A stretch of 64,000 nucleotides of DNA from Prevotella sp. 885. GTDB lineage: Bacteria; Bacteroidota; Bacteroidia; Bacteroidales; Bacteroidaceae. Shown here piece after piece: positions 36,281-43,739 of the stretch. The stretch spans positions 58,980-122,979 of the forward strand of contig NZ_NOVE01000004.1 in NCBI RefSeq assembly GCF_002265625.1. The letters run 5' to 3'. Below the pieces are notes generated by a model. That model made no database searches. It saw only the letters and a program-made list of their open reading frames with translations, and had not been told where the DNA came from. The translations under genes and the position numbers were made by a program. Every line of letters starts with the position of its first letter. Within the stretch, counting starts at the first letter, position 1.

Positions 36281-37555
36281 TTATACAATGTATCTCTTCA
36301 GTGCTATCATTTCGTTATACACCTCGATGTATCTCATAGCTACGCTTTGCTGCGAGTAGTCGTGCGCCACCTTGTGTAGGCAGGCTTTGTGGAGGCTTTG
36401 CTGGTCGGCTTCGTTCAGCGTCCAGCGTATTCCTTCTGCGAGGTCGGCTGTGTCCTTGAACTTTGCGAGATAGCCGGTGCGGCGATGCTCTATCATTTCC
36501 GGTATGCCTCCCACGCGGAACGCCACGCTTGGCACGCCGCATGCCATCGACTCCATTATGGTGTTGGGCAGATTGTCCTCCAACGACGGCAGCACGTATA
36601 CGTCGGCAGAGTTGTATATGCTTACGATGGTGTGCTCGTCGCTGACGTAGCCGAGCGGGAATGAGCGAACCTTCAGGCGCTCGCATATCTCCTCTGCTGC
36701 ACCTCCGAGCATCGCCACCGATGTGTTTTTGGCGAACTCCGGGTCCTTGTCAGCGAGCATATTGATGGCGTCAATGAAGAAGGCGGCGCCCTTTCTTTCG
36801 TCCGTCACTCGCTGCGACACGAAGAGGATGATGCGTCCTTCGGCGGGCAGACCAGCCCGGAGACGAGCCTCCTTGCGGTCTGTCGGGCAGAACACGCGCG
36901 TGTCGATGGTGTTGGGGATGGACGTGATGCGCTGTCCGGTCATCAGAGCGCTCTGCTTAGCCTGGTCTTCCAGCCATCTGCTGCACGTCACGAAGTGGAT
37001 GTTGGAAGAGTGGTATAGCCGTTTCTTCTTGTCCCATATCTTCTTCGAGAGGTCGTTCATCGAACCGCCACCTGGCAGCAGATGACAGTTATGACATCCC
37101 GAGCGGAAGTAGGGACACGTGCGGGCGTAATGGCAGATACCCGTAGCCGTCCATAGGTCGTGCATGGTCCACACCACCGGCTTTCCGCTCTGCACAATCT
37201 TGCGTATGTCGCTGAGCGAGAGCATGCCTTGGTTAATCCAGTTGAGATGTATGATGTCAGCCTCCTTAAACTCCGGCAGTCCCGTAATGTCCGTACCGGA
37301 AGAGGCTGTATCTATTTCGAAGAGATGCTTTCTTGAGAAGTACAGTCGGCAGAAGATGCTCAGCCGTTCCCAGAGAAAGTGGAAGCGGCGCAGTCGTTGG
37401 TGGGGTAGCGGCACCACTGTGAGCGTGTCGGTCTGTTTCTCACCCACCAGCATTTTCGCCTTCACGCCGTTGTTGTTCAGCGCTTCCATGAGGCGGTTGG
37501 CAGCCACAGCCGCCCCGCCCGTCTTCTCGCTTGTGTTTACGATAAGTACTCTCAT
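36281..37555 (-). CDS. Glycosyltransferase family 4
   Basis: The 424-residue retaining GT-B enzyme starts MRVLIVNTSEKTGGAAVAANRLMEAL, with the N-terminal acceptor domain to about residue 215. A C-terminal nucleotide-sugar domain follows (RIILFVSQRVTDERKGAAFFIDAI, DVYVLPSLEDNLPNTIMESMACGVPSVAF with the E-x7-E type motif). It likely acts with the GT2 gene downstream on a cell-surface glycan. A -7-like box lies 26 bases upstream. Confidence 0.92.
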   Translation of the reverse strand: MRVLIVNTSEKTGGAAVAANRLMEALNNNGVKAKMLVGEKQTDTLTVVPLPHQRLRRFHFLWERLSIFCRLYFSRKHLFEIDTASSGTDITGLPEFKEADIIHLNWINQGMLSLSDIRKIVQSGKPVVWTMHDLWTATGICHYARTCPYFRSGCHNCHLLPGGGSMNDLSKKIWDKKKRLYHSSNIHFVTCSRWLEDQAKQSALMTGQRITSIPNTIDTRVFCPTDRKEARLRAGLPAEGRIILFVSQRVTDERKGAAFFIDAINMLADKDPEFAKNTSVAMLGGAAEEICERLKVRSFPLGYVSDEHTIVSIYNSADVYVLPSLEDNLPNTIMESMACGVPSVAFRVGGIPEMIEHRRTGYLAKFKDTADLAEGIRWTLNEADQQSLHKACLHKVAHDYSQQSVAMRYIEVYNEMIALKRYIV

Positions 37556-37581
37556 TTGCTATTATGTTTTTTATTAGATTA

Positions 37582-37589
37582 CAAAGATA
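37582..37589 (-). promoter_or_regulatory. -7 box of the GT4-GT2 unit
   Basis: TATCTTTG on the minus strand, 27 bases before the GT4 start. No clear -33 was found. Confidence 0.45.
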
Positions 37590-37626
37590 ATGTAAATAAT
37601 TGGACATCGGGCAGTTTTTGCTATTT

Positions 37627-38916
37627 TTACATTATCGCCAGTATTGAATAAAGCGGATAATTGGTCATCCAGTCTTGTTCGCGATACGGCGACATGGACA
37701 GACGGACACCATGCAGCTCCGGGTTCTTATCTATGAACGAGCGCAGACTCTTGGCTTGCAGGTTTTCTTCCGCCTTTACTTCTATGGGTATTATGTCGCT
37801 GTCGCGCTGGACGAGAAAGTCAATCTCGCCACGTGAAGAATCGGCAGACCAGTAGTAAACGGACAGCTTCGAGCTGGTCTTTAGTTGTTGCATCACATAC
37901 TGTTCTGTCAGTGCTCCCTTGAAATCCGTGAATAGAGCATTGCCGTTTATCAGACTTTGTGGCGGCAACTTGCTCATGGCTCCCATCAGTCCGATGTCAG
38001 ACATGAAAATCTTGAATGCGGCGAAGTCTTCGTAAGCCGCCAACGGCATTTGTCCCTTCTTGCATCTGTTGACCTTATATATCAGTCCTGCGTCCTTCAG
38101 CCATTCTATGGCAAGTTCGAAGTCCTTGGCTCGTGCTCCTTCCTTCACTACGCCATAGATGAATTTTCGGTTTTCCTTTGACAGCTGTGCAGGAATAGAC
38201 TGCCATACCATACGAATCCTCGGCACCTCTATTGCCGGAGCATGCTTCGAGAAGTCGCGCTCGTACGAATCCAATATTCCGTTCTGTAGGGTTCGCACTC
38301 TTTCCAGATTGCCGTCCTCAGCAAAAGCCGCCACCACGGCAGGCATTCCTCCTACAAAGTAATACTGGCGCAGACGTTCCTCAAACTTGGCGCGGAACAT
38401 AGTTATGGTCTGCCAGTCCTTCGACATCAGAAGGTCTACCATCCGCTTCTCGCCGACCGCTTCCAGAAACTCGAAGAACGAGAGAGGATAAAGATACATG
38501 AAGTCCACCTTGCCGACGGGGAACGAGTCGTTGTGGTGCATGGCTATGCCCAGAAGCGAACTGGCTGCCATGACATGATATTCAGGGGCTTTCTCCTTAA
38601 AGTATTTCAGTGCGGTTATTCCGCGCGGCGCTTCCTGTATTTCGTCAAGGACAATCAATGTGTCGGTGTCAATAGTCACGCCCGTTGTCCATTGGATGCT
38701 GTTGATGATACGTTGTATGTCGAAGTCGTGTTCGAAAAGTTGACGCAACATATCGTTGTCCTCAAAGTTAACGTAAGCGCACTTCTTGTAGGCTTCTTTG
38801 GCAAACTCTTTCATAAGCCATGTCTTGCCCACCTGACGTGCTCCTTGCACGATGAGGGGCTTTCGGTCAGCGCTCGCTTTCCATCTATACAGTTCTTCTA
38901 TCGCTTTTCGTCTCAT
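37627..38916 (-). CDS. AAA_14 / DUF4143 ATPase
   Basis: The 429-residue protein has an N-terminal AAA domain with Walker A GARQVGKTWLMKEF, Walker B TLIVLDEIQEA and sensor MAASSLLGIA. A C-terminal DUF4143 domain (about 210-390) contains a PD-(D/E)XK-like core (ADSSRGEIDFLVQRDSDIIPIEVKA). Such proteins are common in Bacteroidetes and are sometimes linked to mobile DNA or defence; a function cannot be assigned. Its promoter is preceded by three exact-period 32-bp repeats. Confidence 0.9.
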   Translation of the reverse strand: MRRKAIEELYRWKASADRKPLIVQGARQVGKTWLMKEFAKEAYKKCAYVNFEDNDMLRQLFEHDFDIQRIINSIQWTTGVTIDTDTLIVLDEIQEAPRGITALKYFKEKAPEYHVMAASSLLGIAMHHNDSFPVGKVDFMYLYPLSFFEFLEAVGEKRMVDLLMSKDWQTITMFRAKFEERLRQYYFVGGMPAVVAAFAEDGNLERVRTLQNGILDSYERDFSKHAPAIEVPRIRMVWQSIPAQLSKENRKFIYGVVKEGARAKDFELAIEWLKDAGLIYKVNRCKKGQMPLAAYEDFAAFKIFMSDIGLMGAMSKLPPQSLINGNALFTDFKGALTEQYVMQQLKTSSKLSVYYWSADSSRGEIDFLVQRDSDIIPIEVKAEENLQAKSLRSFIDKNPELHGVRLSMSPYREQDWMTNYPLYSILAIM

Positions 38917-38946
38917 AACTTTCTGATATTCTTAATGTTCCGTATT

Positions 38947-38980
38947 GCAAAGATAAGGTTTTTATTCTTATGACAACAAA
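38947..38980 (-). promoter_or_regulatory. Promoter of the AAA_14 gene
   Basis: On the minus strand, TTTG (38980-38977), 21 bases, then TATCTTTGC (38955-38947). The -33 box lies inside the first unit of the 32-bp tandem repeat. Confidence 0.7.
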
Positions 38981-39065
38981 AAGTGCGACTAAAAAGTGTG
39001 AAGTTCCGCAAAAAGTGCGACTAAAAAGTGTGAAGTTCCACAAAAAGTGCGACTAAAAAGTGTGA
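38977..39065. repeat. Three 32-bp tandem repeats upstream of AAA_14
   Basis: Units start at 38977, 39009 and 39041. Each holds two similar halves, AAAAAGTGCGACT and AAAAAGTGTGAAG, giving six AAAAAGTG words in 89 bases. Their position at the -33 and upstream region suggests protein-binding sites. Confidence 0.85.
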
Positions 39066-39104
39066 ACGTGCAAGAAATGTTTCCTAAAGGTTCTGCTATT
39101 GCGT

Positions 39105-39129
39105 TAGGCAGGGCTTTGACAAAAACCTT
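39105..39129 (+). repeat. Left 25-bp inverted repeat of the AT-rich cassette
   Basis: TAGGCAGGGCTTTGACAAAA plus ACCTT is exactly inverted at 41924-41948. Similarity continues inward for about 10 more bases (TATCCACA versus TACTCCACA). Confidence 0.85.
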
Positions 39130-39140
39130 TATCCACAAGC

Positions 39141-39186
39141 CTTTTGTTGGCACAGTGATGCCGAAGCATCACTGTGCCAACAAAAG
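39141..39186. repeat. Perfect 21-bp hairpin with CGAA loop
   Basis: The left arm 39141-39161 (begins CTTTTGTTGGCACAG) pairs perfectly with 39166-39186, with a CGAA tetraloop. It lies 11 bases inside the left inverted repeat. It could be a terminator or a recombinase/transposase site. Confidence 0.8.
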
Positions 39187-39239
39187 AAAAACATAAAAAA
39201 CACAAGGTTACACAGTAAAGGGATTCAAAAAAAATTAGA

Positions 39240-39295
39240 AGAAAAGGGTAATCGTAGGAGCTGCGGGCAGGAATGCCCTCCTCCTACGATTTGCC
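39240..39295 (-). terminator. GTAGGAG-family hairpin after the cassette operon
   Basis: AATCGTAGGAG (39250-39260) pairs with CTCCTACGATT (39281-39291), with an inner GGGCA/TGCCC. On the minus strand it is followed by a TTTT run, about 90 bases after the stop of the last cassette gene. Confidence 0.7.
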
Positions 39296-39384
39296 TTTTC
39301 TCGCTATTTTTTTAGTTTTGACCACACCCTCGTGATTTTATAAAAACATTTTGTAATTTTGCACTTGCTTATTGAATTCACATA

Positions 39385-40128
39385 CTATTTCCTAAGTATT
39401 TTTGTCAAAGTCAAGTTCTTAGACTTATATATACTTTTAGCTTCTTTTGGAGTTACATAATAAACATTGAGTATGCTTAGTTTTTCCTTCAAAACATTGC
39501 AGCCATAGGATTTCTTCCCAACATAGGCATTTATCATCCATGTTGTATTTACTTGCTTTAAGTCATTTAGGTACAACTTTGAAGCTCGGGAAGCAAAATG
39601 CAATTCTTCTGTAATTCCAGTAAAGTTTAACTTAAAACTGAGGACATGATAATCACCCATTTTCTCATTAAACTCATTGATTGTATAAATCGTAGAGTCA
39701 TCAACGATTGATTTTTTACAAGGATAGCATCCTTTTTTATTAGAATTACGAGATACGAAAGTAAGTGTTAAAGGAGTCCCTATCAAATTGGCAACATTCT
39801 TTTTATGCTCCTGCATAAAAGAATCATTCTGCCATTTTTCCTCATCCAACACTTTTCGTTTTACGTCTCTCTTCCCGTTGGAATCTGAAATTGTATAAAC
39901 AACAAGAGCGGTACGTTTGTAAGCTTCTGTGCCTTTTATCAACTGCGTAGTTTCTTCCAAAGCAGTTACAATGGAAATCTTTTCAGAATTAGCATCATAC
40001 TGCTTGTTTTCAAGCACATCAAACAAACAAACTCTGTTTGAGTCTGCTTTATTATTGATTACTTGCGCCTTTGAATTGCCAAAGGCAAAAAGGAGCAAAG
40101 CCAAAACTAAAAAATTAATCTTTTCCAT
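39385..40128 (-). CDS. Secreted protein of unknown function (cassette gene)
   Basis: The 247-residue product from ATG 40128 starts MEKINFLVLALLLFAFGNSKAQ, a clear signal peptide with no lipobox Cys. The rest is not recognised: a Cys pair (KKGCYPCKKS) near residue 137, and a C-terminal basic stretch (YKSKNLTLTKILRK). Codon use is AT-rich (many AAA, TTA), unlike the flanking genes, which supports acquisition. It overlaps the preceding gene fragment by 14 bases, an arrangement typical of translational coupling. Confidence 0.7.
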   Translation of the reverse strand: MEKINFLVLALLLFAFGNSKAQVINNKADSNRVCLFDVLENKQYDANSEKISIVTALEETTQLIKGTEAYKRTALVVYTISDSNGKRDVKRKVLDEEKWQNDSFMQEHKKNVANLIGTPLTLTFVSRNSNKKGCYPCKKSIVDDSTIYTINEFNEKMGDYHVLSFKLNFTGITEELHFASRASKLYLNDLKQVNTTWMINAYVGKKSYGCNVLKEKLSILNVYYVTPKEAKSIYKSKNLTLTKILRK

Positions 40129-40369
40129 CTTTCCAAAGTTTAGAACTTGCATAACCTACAACAACACCAGCCTTCAAGGATTCCTTTTGGCTATCATCAA
40201 GATTGGAATTAGAAATAATGCGAACTAAATCTTTACAATATTTATCCCATTCTTCCTGTGTAGAGACACTCTCCATACCATTTAGATACAAAGAAAGAAC
40301 ATCTATAGAATTGGATAAATTAGGATAATTCTTCTTTGTTAAATCCAAAAACTCTTGTGCAGTATTAGC
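40115..40369 (-). pseudogene. 3' part of the cassette lipoprotein gene, after an in-frame stop
   Basis: The same reading frame that ends in TAA (40372-40370) continues without a break as ANTAQEFLDLTKKNYPNLSN and ends KAGVVVGYASSKLWKDGKD. The first plausible restart is a weak TTG at 40348. This is best read as the C-terminal 84 residues of the upstream lipoprotein, separated by one nonsense codon. Confidence 0.65.
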
Positions 40370-41056
40370 TTATGACAATGTAGTTCCTACAAAACTACAA
40401 AAAGTCGCAGTAGATTCAATATCATTATCACCATTAATTTTCACAGGAACGAACTTCTGCACTTCTTCGTTTATTTTTAAAACCAATCCCTTGTCATCAA
40501 GATTTGCCCAATAATTAATATCATTATTCTCTATATAGGCATCTTGTATTATTTTATTGTGGAAATAGCCTAAACTATCTGCCAACGTCAAATTTGATTT
40601 ATCTTCATTTAATATCAAATCGTCCATTTTCACATCCGTATTAATAAGAGACGTTATGGGGGTATTTGATAATTGCGCTCTTGTTGAAATCATATCTTCT
40701 AAATCTTTTAGATATGGCTTTGCTTCTGTTGTCGCAGCCTTAGATGAAGACGAAACTGCTGAATTCCAAACATTATTGCCGTTTATCAAACCATTAAAAG
40801 CACCCACACAATCAGAAACGACCACTTTAAAAATTGATTTAAAGAGTCTACCAAAGAAACTTCTTGACTGATTCTGACCTAATTGCTGATTAAGCAAAGA
40901 TATGCTATCCTTCACGTCAATTAGTGCATTTGACTCATGAACTGTTTCAGTTCTAACGCTATTGGCAATAGGCATAGTTTCTTGTTGATTACAAGAAATC
41001 AAACTAACAAACAGAAAGCTCATGAATAAAGATAAAATTAAAACTTTTCCTTTCAT
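40370..41056 (-). CDS. Lipoprotein of unknown function, probably truncated
   Basis: The product is 228 residues from ATG 41056: MKGKVLILSLFMSFLFVSLISC, a lipoprotein signal with Cys at about residue 22. A hydrophobic, small-residue region (SIFKVVVSDCVGAFNGLINGN) and the motif DSLGYFHNKIIQDAY resemble a family of small Bacteroidetes lipoproteins of unknown function. The frame stops at TAA 40372-40370, but homologous-looking sequence continues in frame. The full product would be about 313 residues. The upstream AT-rich promoter region is within the cassette. Confidence 0.65.
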   Translation of the reverse strand: MKGKVLILSLFMSFLFVSLISCNQQETMPIANSVRTETVHESNALIDVKDSISLLNQQLGQNQSRSFFGRLFKSIFKVVVSDCVGAFNGLINGNNVWNSAVSSSSKAATTEAKPYLKDLEDMISTRAQLSNTPITSLINTDVKMDDLILNEDKSNLTLADSLGYFHNKIIQDAYIENNDINYWANLDDKGLVLKINEEVQKFVPVKINGDNDIESTATFCSFVGTTLS

Positions 41057-41502
41057 AATTGTCAATCTATTATTAAACAAAAAATCAATTTATCTTGGAA
41101 ATCTATCGTGCTTCTTAGAAGGTACGCCTTTTTACCAGTAAGGTCTGGATATAATATGACCGTCCTATTAATATCATCACAAATCGAAGACTGTTTTCTT
41201 CACCTACAACAAATTTAGTTTGTTAGACTTTCGACTGCAAATATAATGAAAATTTGTTTAAGCAACAAGAAAATCATGTCTAAATTATTAGTCAAAACAA
41301 ATATGGAAGTGTTGTTTTGGAAGAAATAATTTATACCACAGCTTTAATTGAAGATATCAGTGTTCGAGATGCGATTGAACATTATTACCCCAATTCGGGA
41401 TAAAATAGCGATTAGTTGCATGTTAAGACAGATACATGAATTCTCTTCCCATGCCATCAGACATGGGCTATATATAAAGAATCGAAAGAGATTATTCTGT
41501 CC
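41057..41502. other. Non-coding gap inside the cassette
   Basis: The gap contains a minus-strand -7 box TATATTTGC (41245-41237), about 180 bases upstream of the lipoprotein start. It also contains a word ACCCCAATTCGGGAT near 41386, which may be an IS end. Nothing coding is recognised. Confidence 0.45.
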
Positions 41503-41757
41503 TTAGAACAATGTAAGTTGCTTCGTGTCTTCGATGCAGTATCCTTGCAATGCCTTTGGCTTGTTATCAAAGAAACAATATGCTCCCAAGGCTGAAATAA
41601 GGTTCATGATAAAGTTGCTTACAGATATATGGCGTGAATGTACAATCTGTGCCGTATTCTTCAGCATGTCGTTAATGGTTTTGATAATGTATCTCTTGCG
41701 CAGCATCATTCTGTCATAGAATGCACACCCTCTCCTACAATTTGCCTTGTTAATCAC
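41503..41757 (-). pseudogene. IS982-type transposase C-terminal remnant
   Basis: The 84-residue frame (RMMLRKRYIIKTINDMLKN; HSRHISVSNFIMNLISALGAYCFF) matches the conserved end of IS982-family DDE transposases, where LLRKR..IETVNDELKN and HSRHRS..NF are typical. The N-terminal two thirds, with the first catalytic acids, are missing, so it is inactive. It marks past transposition in the cassette. Confidence 0.75.
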
Positions 41758-41789
41758 AGAATTAAAGTTTGTGTTTTTCTTTGTTTTTT

Positions 41790-41913
41790 CCGATTATGGG
41801 CGCGTGCTGTGCACAAATAAAAGGCTTTACATTAGGTTGTCGAGAACTGGTTCTCGTAAAACCTAATGTAAAGCCTTTTATTTAAATCCGATAGGATTTG
41901 CGCCCATAAGCGG
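41790..41913. repeat. Nested inverted repeat at the right side of the cassette
   Basis: There are three concentric stems. The outer is CCGATTATGGGCGC (41790-41803) with GCGCCCATAAGCGG (41900-41913, one mismatch). The middle is a perfect 24-bp pair, 41815-41838 with 41860-41883 (core GGCTTTACATTAGGTT). The inner is CGAGAAC with GTTCTCG. It lies just inside the right 25-bp repeat. Confidence 0.85.
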
Positions 41914-41923
41914 ACTGTGGAGT

Positions 41924-41948
41924 AAGGTTTTTGTCAAAGCCCTGCCTA
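41924..41948 (-). repeat. Right 25-bp inverted repeat of the AT-rich cassette
   Basis: This is the exact inverse of 39105-39129. Its outer end covers the TAG stop codon of the adjacent gene (41946-41948), so the boundary lies at that gene's end. Confidence 0.85.
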
Positions 41949-42677
41949 CTTCGCAATCCTCTTCACCCCATTCCTTATATACACCCCGTGGTGCTTTGCA
42001 GGATTAATGCGTCGTCCGGAGAGGTCGTAGGCTTTGCCGTTTTTGAGGGGGTCGGCGGTCGGCTGGTTGATGCTGCTGGTGGCAGGGAGAGAGAAGTCGG
42101 TATTGGAGAACACCTTCTTGCCGTTGTCGTAACACTCCATTAGCATCGAGTATTCGCCGATGTGTACGGCTATTGAGGTGAACCATAAGTCGACGTTCGA
42201 TCCTATGCCCTCCACCCATATAATCGCAGACTGTGCATCATTGCCGATCGTGATGCGCTTCCTTGCTATGCCGTCCACGCAGATGGTGTCCACGGCGCTT
42301 ACGTGACGGCAACCGTCCAAAATCGGGTCGCCCACCTTGAGGTTCATGTCAATGAGGAGAATGTCTGGACCAACCTCGTTGCTGCTGTCGTAGGCATGCA
42401 ACCTTCCGCCCTCCTCGTATGCGGCAACGTTGCGCGAGTAGAATCCCTTAACGCCTTCTTCGTATTCTATGTGCAGCTTCTTCATCGTTCTACCGTCGCA
42501 GATGGTGTCGCCCACCACCTTCACCGTGAAGGGCGTGTCGCCCTCGTCATGCAGCGGACTGTAGTTGCTGGTGACACACTTCCATACCTTTCCTTCAGTC
42601 AGAAACTTCTTTGCTTCCTGCGCACTGAGCAATGTGGAGAGCGAGAGAAGCATGATAATGAGTAAATGCTTTTTCAT
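41946..42677 (-). CDS. Secreted T9SS-tailed protein of unknown function
   Basis: The 243-residue product starts MKKHLLIIMLLSLSTLLSAQE, a signal peptide. The body is beta-rich with no recognised enzymatic motif (TEGKVWKCVTSNYSP; AAYEEGGRLHAYDSSNEV). The end SGRRINPAKHHGVYIRNGVKRIAK is a short T9SS-like sorting tail. ATG 42677 is preferred over an upstream in-frame start that overlaps the promoter. Its stop codon lies in the right repeat of the AT-rich cassette. Confidence 0.75.
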   Translation of the reverse strand: MKKHLLIIMLLSLSTLLSAQEAKKFLTEGKVWKCVTSNYSPLHDEGDTPFTVKVVGDTICDGRTMKKLHIEYEEGVKGFYSRNVAAYEEGGRLHAYDSSNEVGPDILLIDMNLKVGDPILDGCRHVSAVDTICVDGIARKRITIGNDAQSAIIWVEGIGSNVDLWFTSIAVHIGEYSMLMECYDNGKKVFSNTDFSLPATSSINQPTADPLKNGKAYDLSGRRINPAKHHGVYIRNGVKRIAK

Positions 42678-42703
42678 ACGCAAAGTCTTTAAAGGTTGTT
42701 TTT

Positions 42704-42712
42704 GCAAAGATA
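42704..42712 (-). promoter_or_regulatory. -7 box of the T9SS-tailed gene
   Basis: TATCTTTGC on the minus strand, 27 bases before the start codon. Confidence 0.55.
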
Positions 42713-42767
42713 GTGTTTAAAGTAATGCAAAACAAGTTTTCTTGTCTGAAAACTCTTCCTGTCCACC

Positions 42768-43163
42768 ATGCAAATATTGTCTAAAGAGTAAAAACATGTT
42801 ACAAAATAAAAATTGATTCTAGAGTTCCGGTTTGCTGTTTTTACGGTGTTTTGCTGTGAAAACTGCACCCATGCTTAACAATAGCGCCACTTTTACACTC
42901 CAATAGTGCCACTATTAGACAGTAAAAGTGGCACTATTGCATGCTAATAGTGGCACTATTGGAGTGTAAAAGTGGCGCTATTGCATACAAAAGTGGCTCG
43001 TTTGAGAGCCTGATTTTATAATGCTTCGTAAGAAAACCGCATAACATGCTGTGTATGAATATGTTGCCTCTAACCGCTCAAAACTCGAGAATTTCGCACC
43101 AAAGATTTTGTTGTGCGCTCAACTCATAGTATTGAGCATCAGAAATGCAAATATTGTGTCGGA
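42768..43163 (+). repeat. 398-bp non-coding repeat element, copy B
   Basis: This copy runs from ATGCAAATATTGTCTAAAG to GAAATGCAAATATTGTGTCG. The central hairpin has perfect 38-bp arms, 42880-42917 (starts AATAGCGCCACTTTTACACT) and 42945-42982, spaced by 27 bases that carry a further GTGGCACTATT copy. The 3' part has CCGCTCAAAACTCGAGAATT and a small GCTCAA/TTGAGC hairpin. It is about as long as copies A and C and very similar to C. Confidence 0.9.
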
Positions 43164-43540
43164 TGGCGTCTCGCCGTAGCCACGCAGCCTCTCATAGCAG
43201 AACATCAATCAGCGTTGTGTCCCGAGGGGACACGTATCCGTCAGAAACCCACTGCAAGCTCCGAAGGAGCGCAGCTGTGGGATAAGCATCACCATCTCCC
43301 TCTCTTGGTTCCGCAAAGCGGGACCGACTTTCCTCAACATCATACGGGATGCGTCAGTCCCCCTTCGGGGAACTATATGGGGTGGAGGTGTCGCACGTAC
43401 CCACAGCTGCGCTGCTTCGCAGCTTGCAGTGGGTTTCATGATATAGGTCCCGCTCCGCGGAACCTGCAGCTCATACTCAATCTGTTTGCATTCGTGGGTG
43501 CGTGGCTACGGCGGGACGCCATAACCTTCTGGGTTTGTAT
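43164..43540. repeat. Composite GC-rich hairpin element
   Basis: The outer arms (ATGGCGTCTCGCCGTAGCCA at 43164 and its inverse near 43503-43532) match the repeat at 35238-35418. Inside is a symmetric series of small hairpins: GTGTCCC/GGGACAC (43217-43233), CCCAC..AGCTCCGAAGGAGC..GTGGG (43248-43281), GGTTCCG..CGGGACC (43307-43325), AGTCCCCCTTCGGGGAACT (43356-43374), an inverted copy of the second (43400-43433) and of the third (43446-43464). It looks like a REP-type cluster. Confidence 0.8.
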
Positions 43541-43638
43541 CAGCCTCGGTGCGTATTACCCTGACAGTTACGTTGTTAGCGTACACGCTTGTAATAACTG
43601 TTAAAATGTTTGCACAAAAAAAACTTTCGTGGCTATTG

Positions 43639-43670
43639 TTTGTTAAATACGATAATTTGGTGTATATTTG
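43639..43670 (+). promoter_or_regulatory. Promoter of the BspA-like gene
   Basis: TTTG (43639-43642), 20 bases, then TATATTTG (43663-43670). Confidence 0.7.
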
Positions 43671-43739
43671 AAATCTAAAATCCACAAGGGGATTCAATGT
43701 GTTTATTAACTATAATATTAACTTTTAACATTTAGTGGT

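Noticed and set aside
39354..39362. Plus-strand TAATTTTGC -7-like box near the cassette
   Set aside because: There is no -33 at the right distance and no plus-strand gene downstream.
43113..43604. Open frame of 163 codons across the composite hairpin element
   Set aside because: It runs through repeat B and the hairpin cluster, has no recognisable protein pattern and no promoter or ribosome-binding site.
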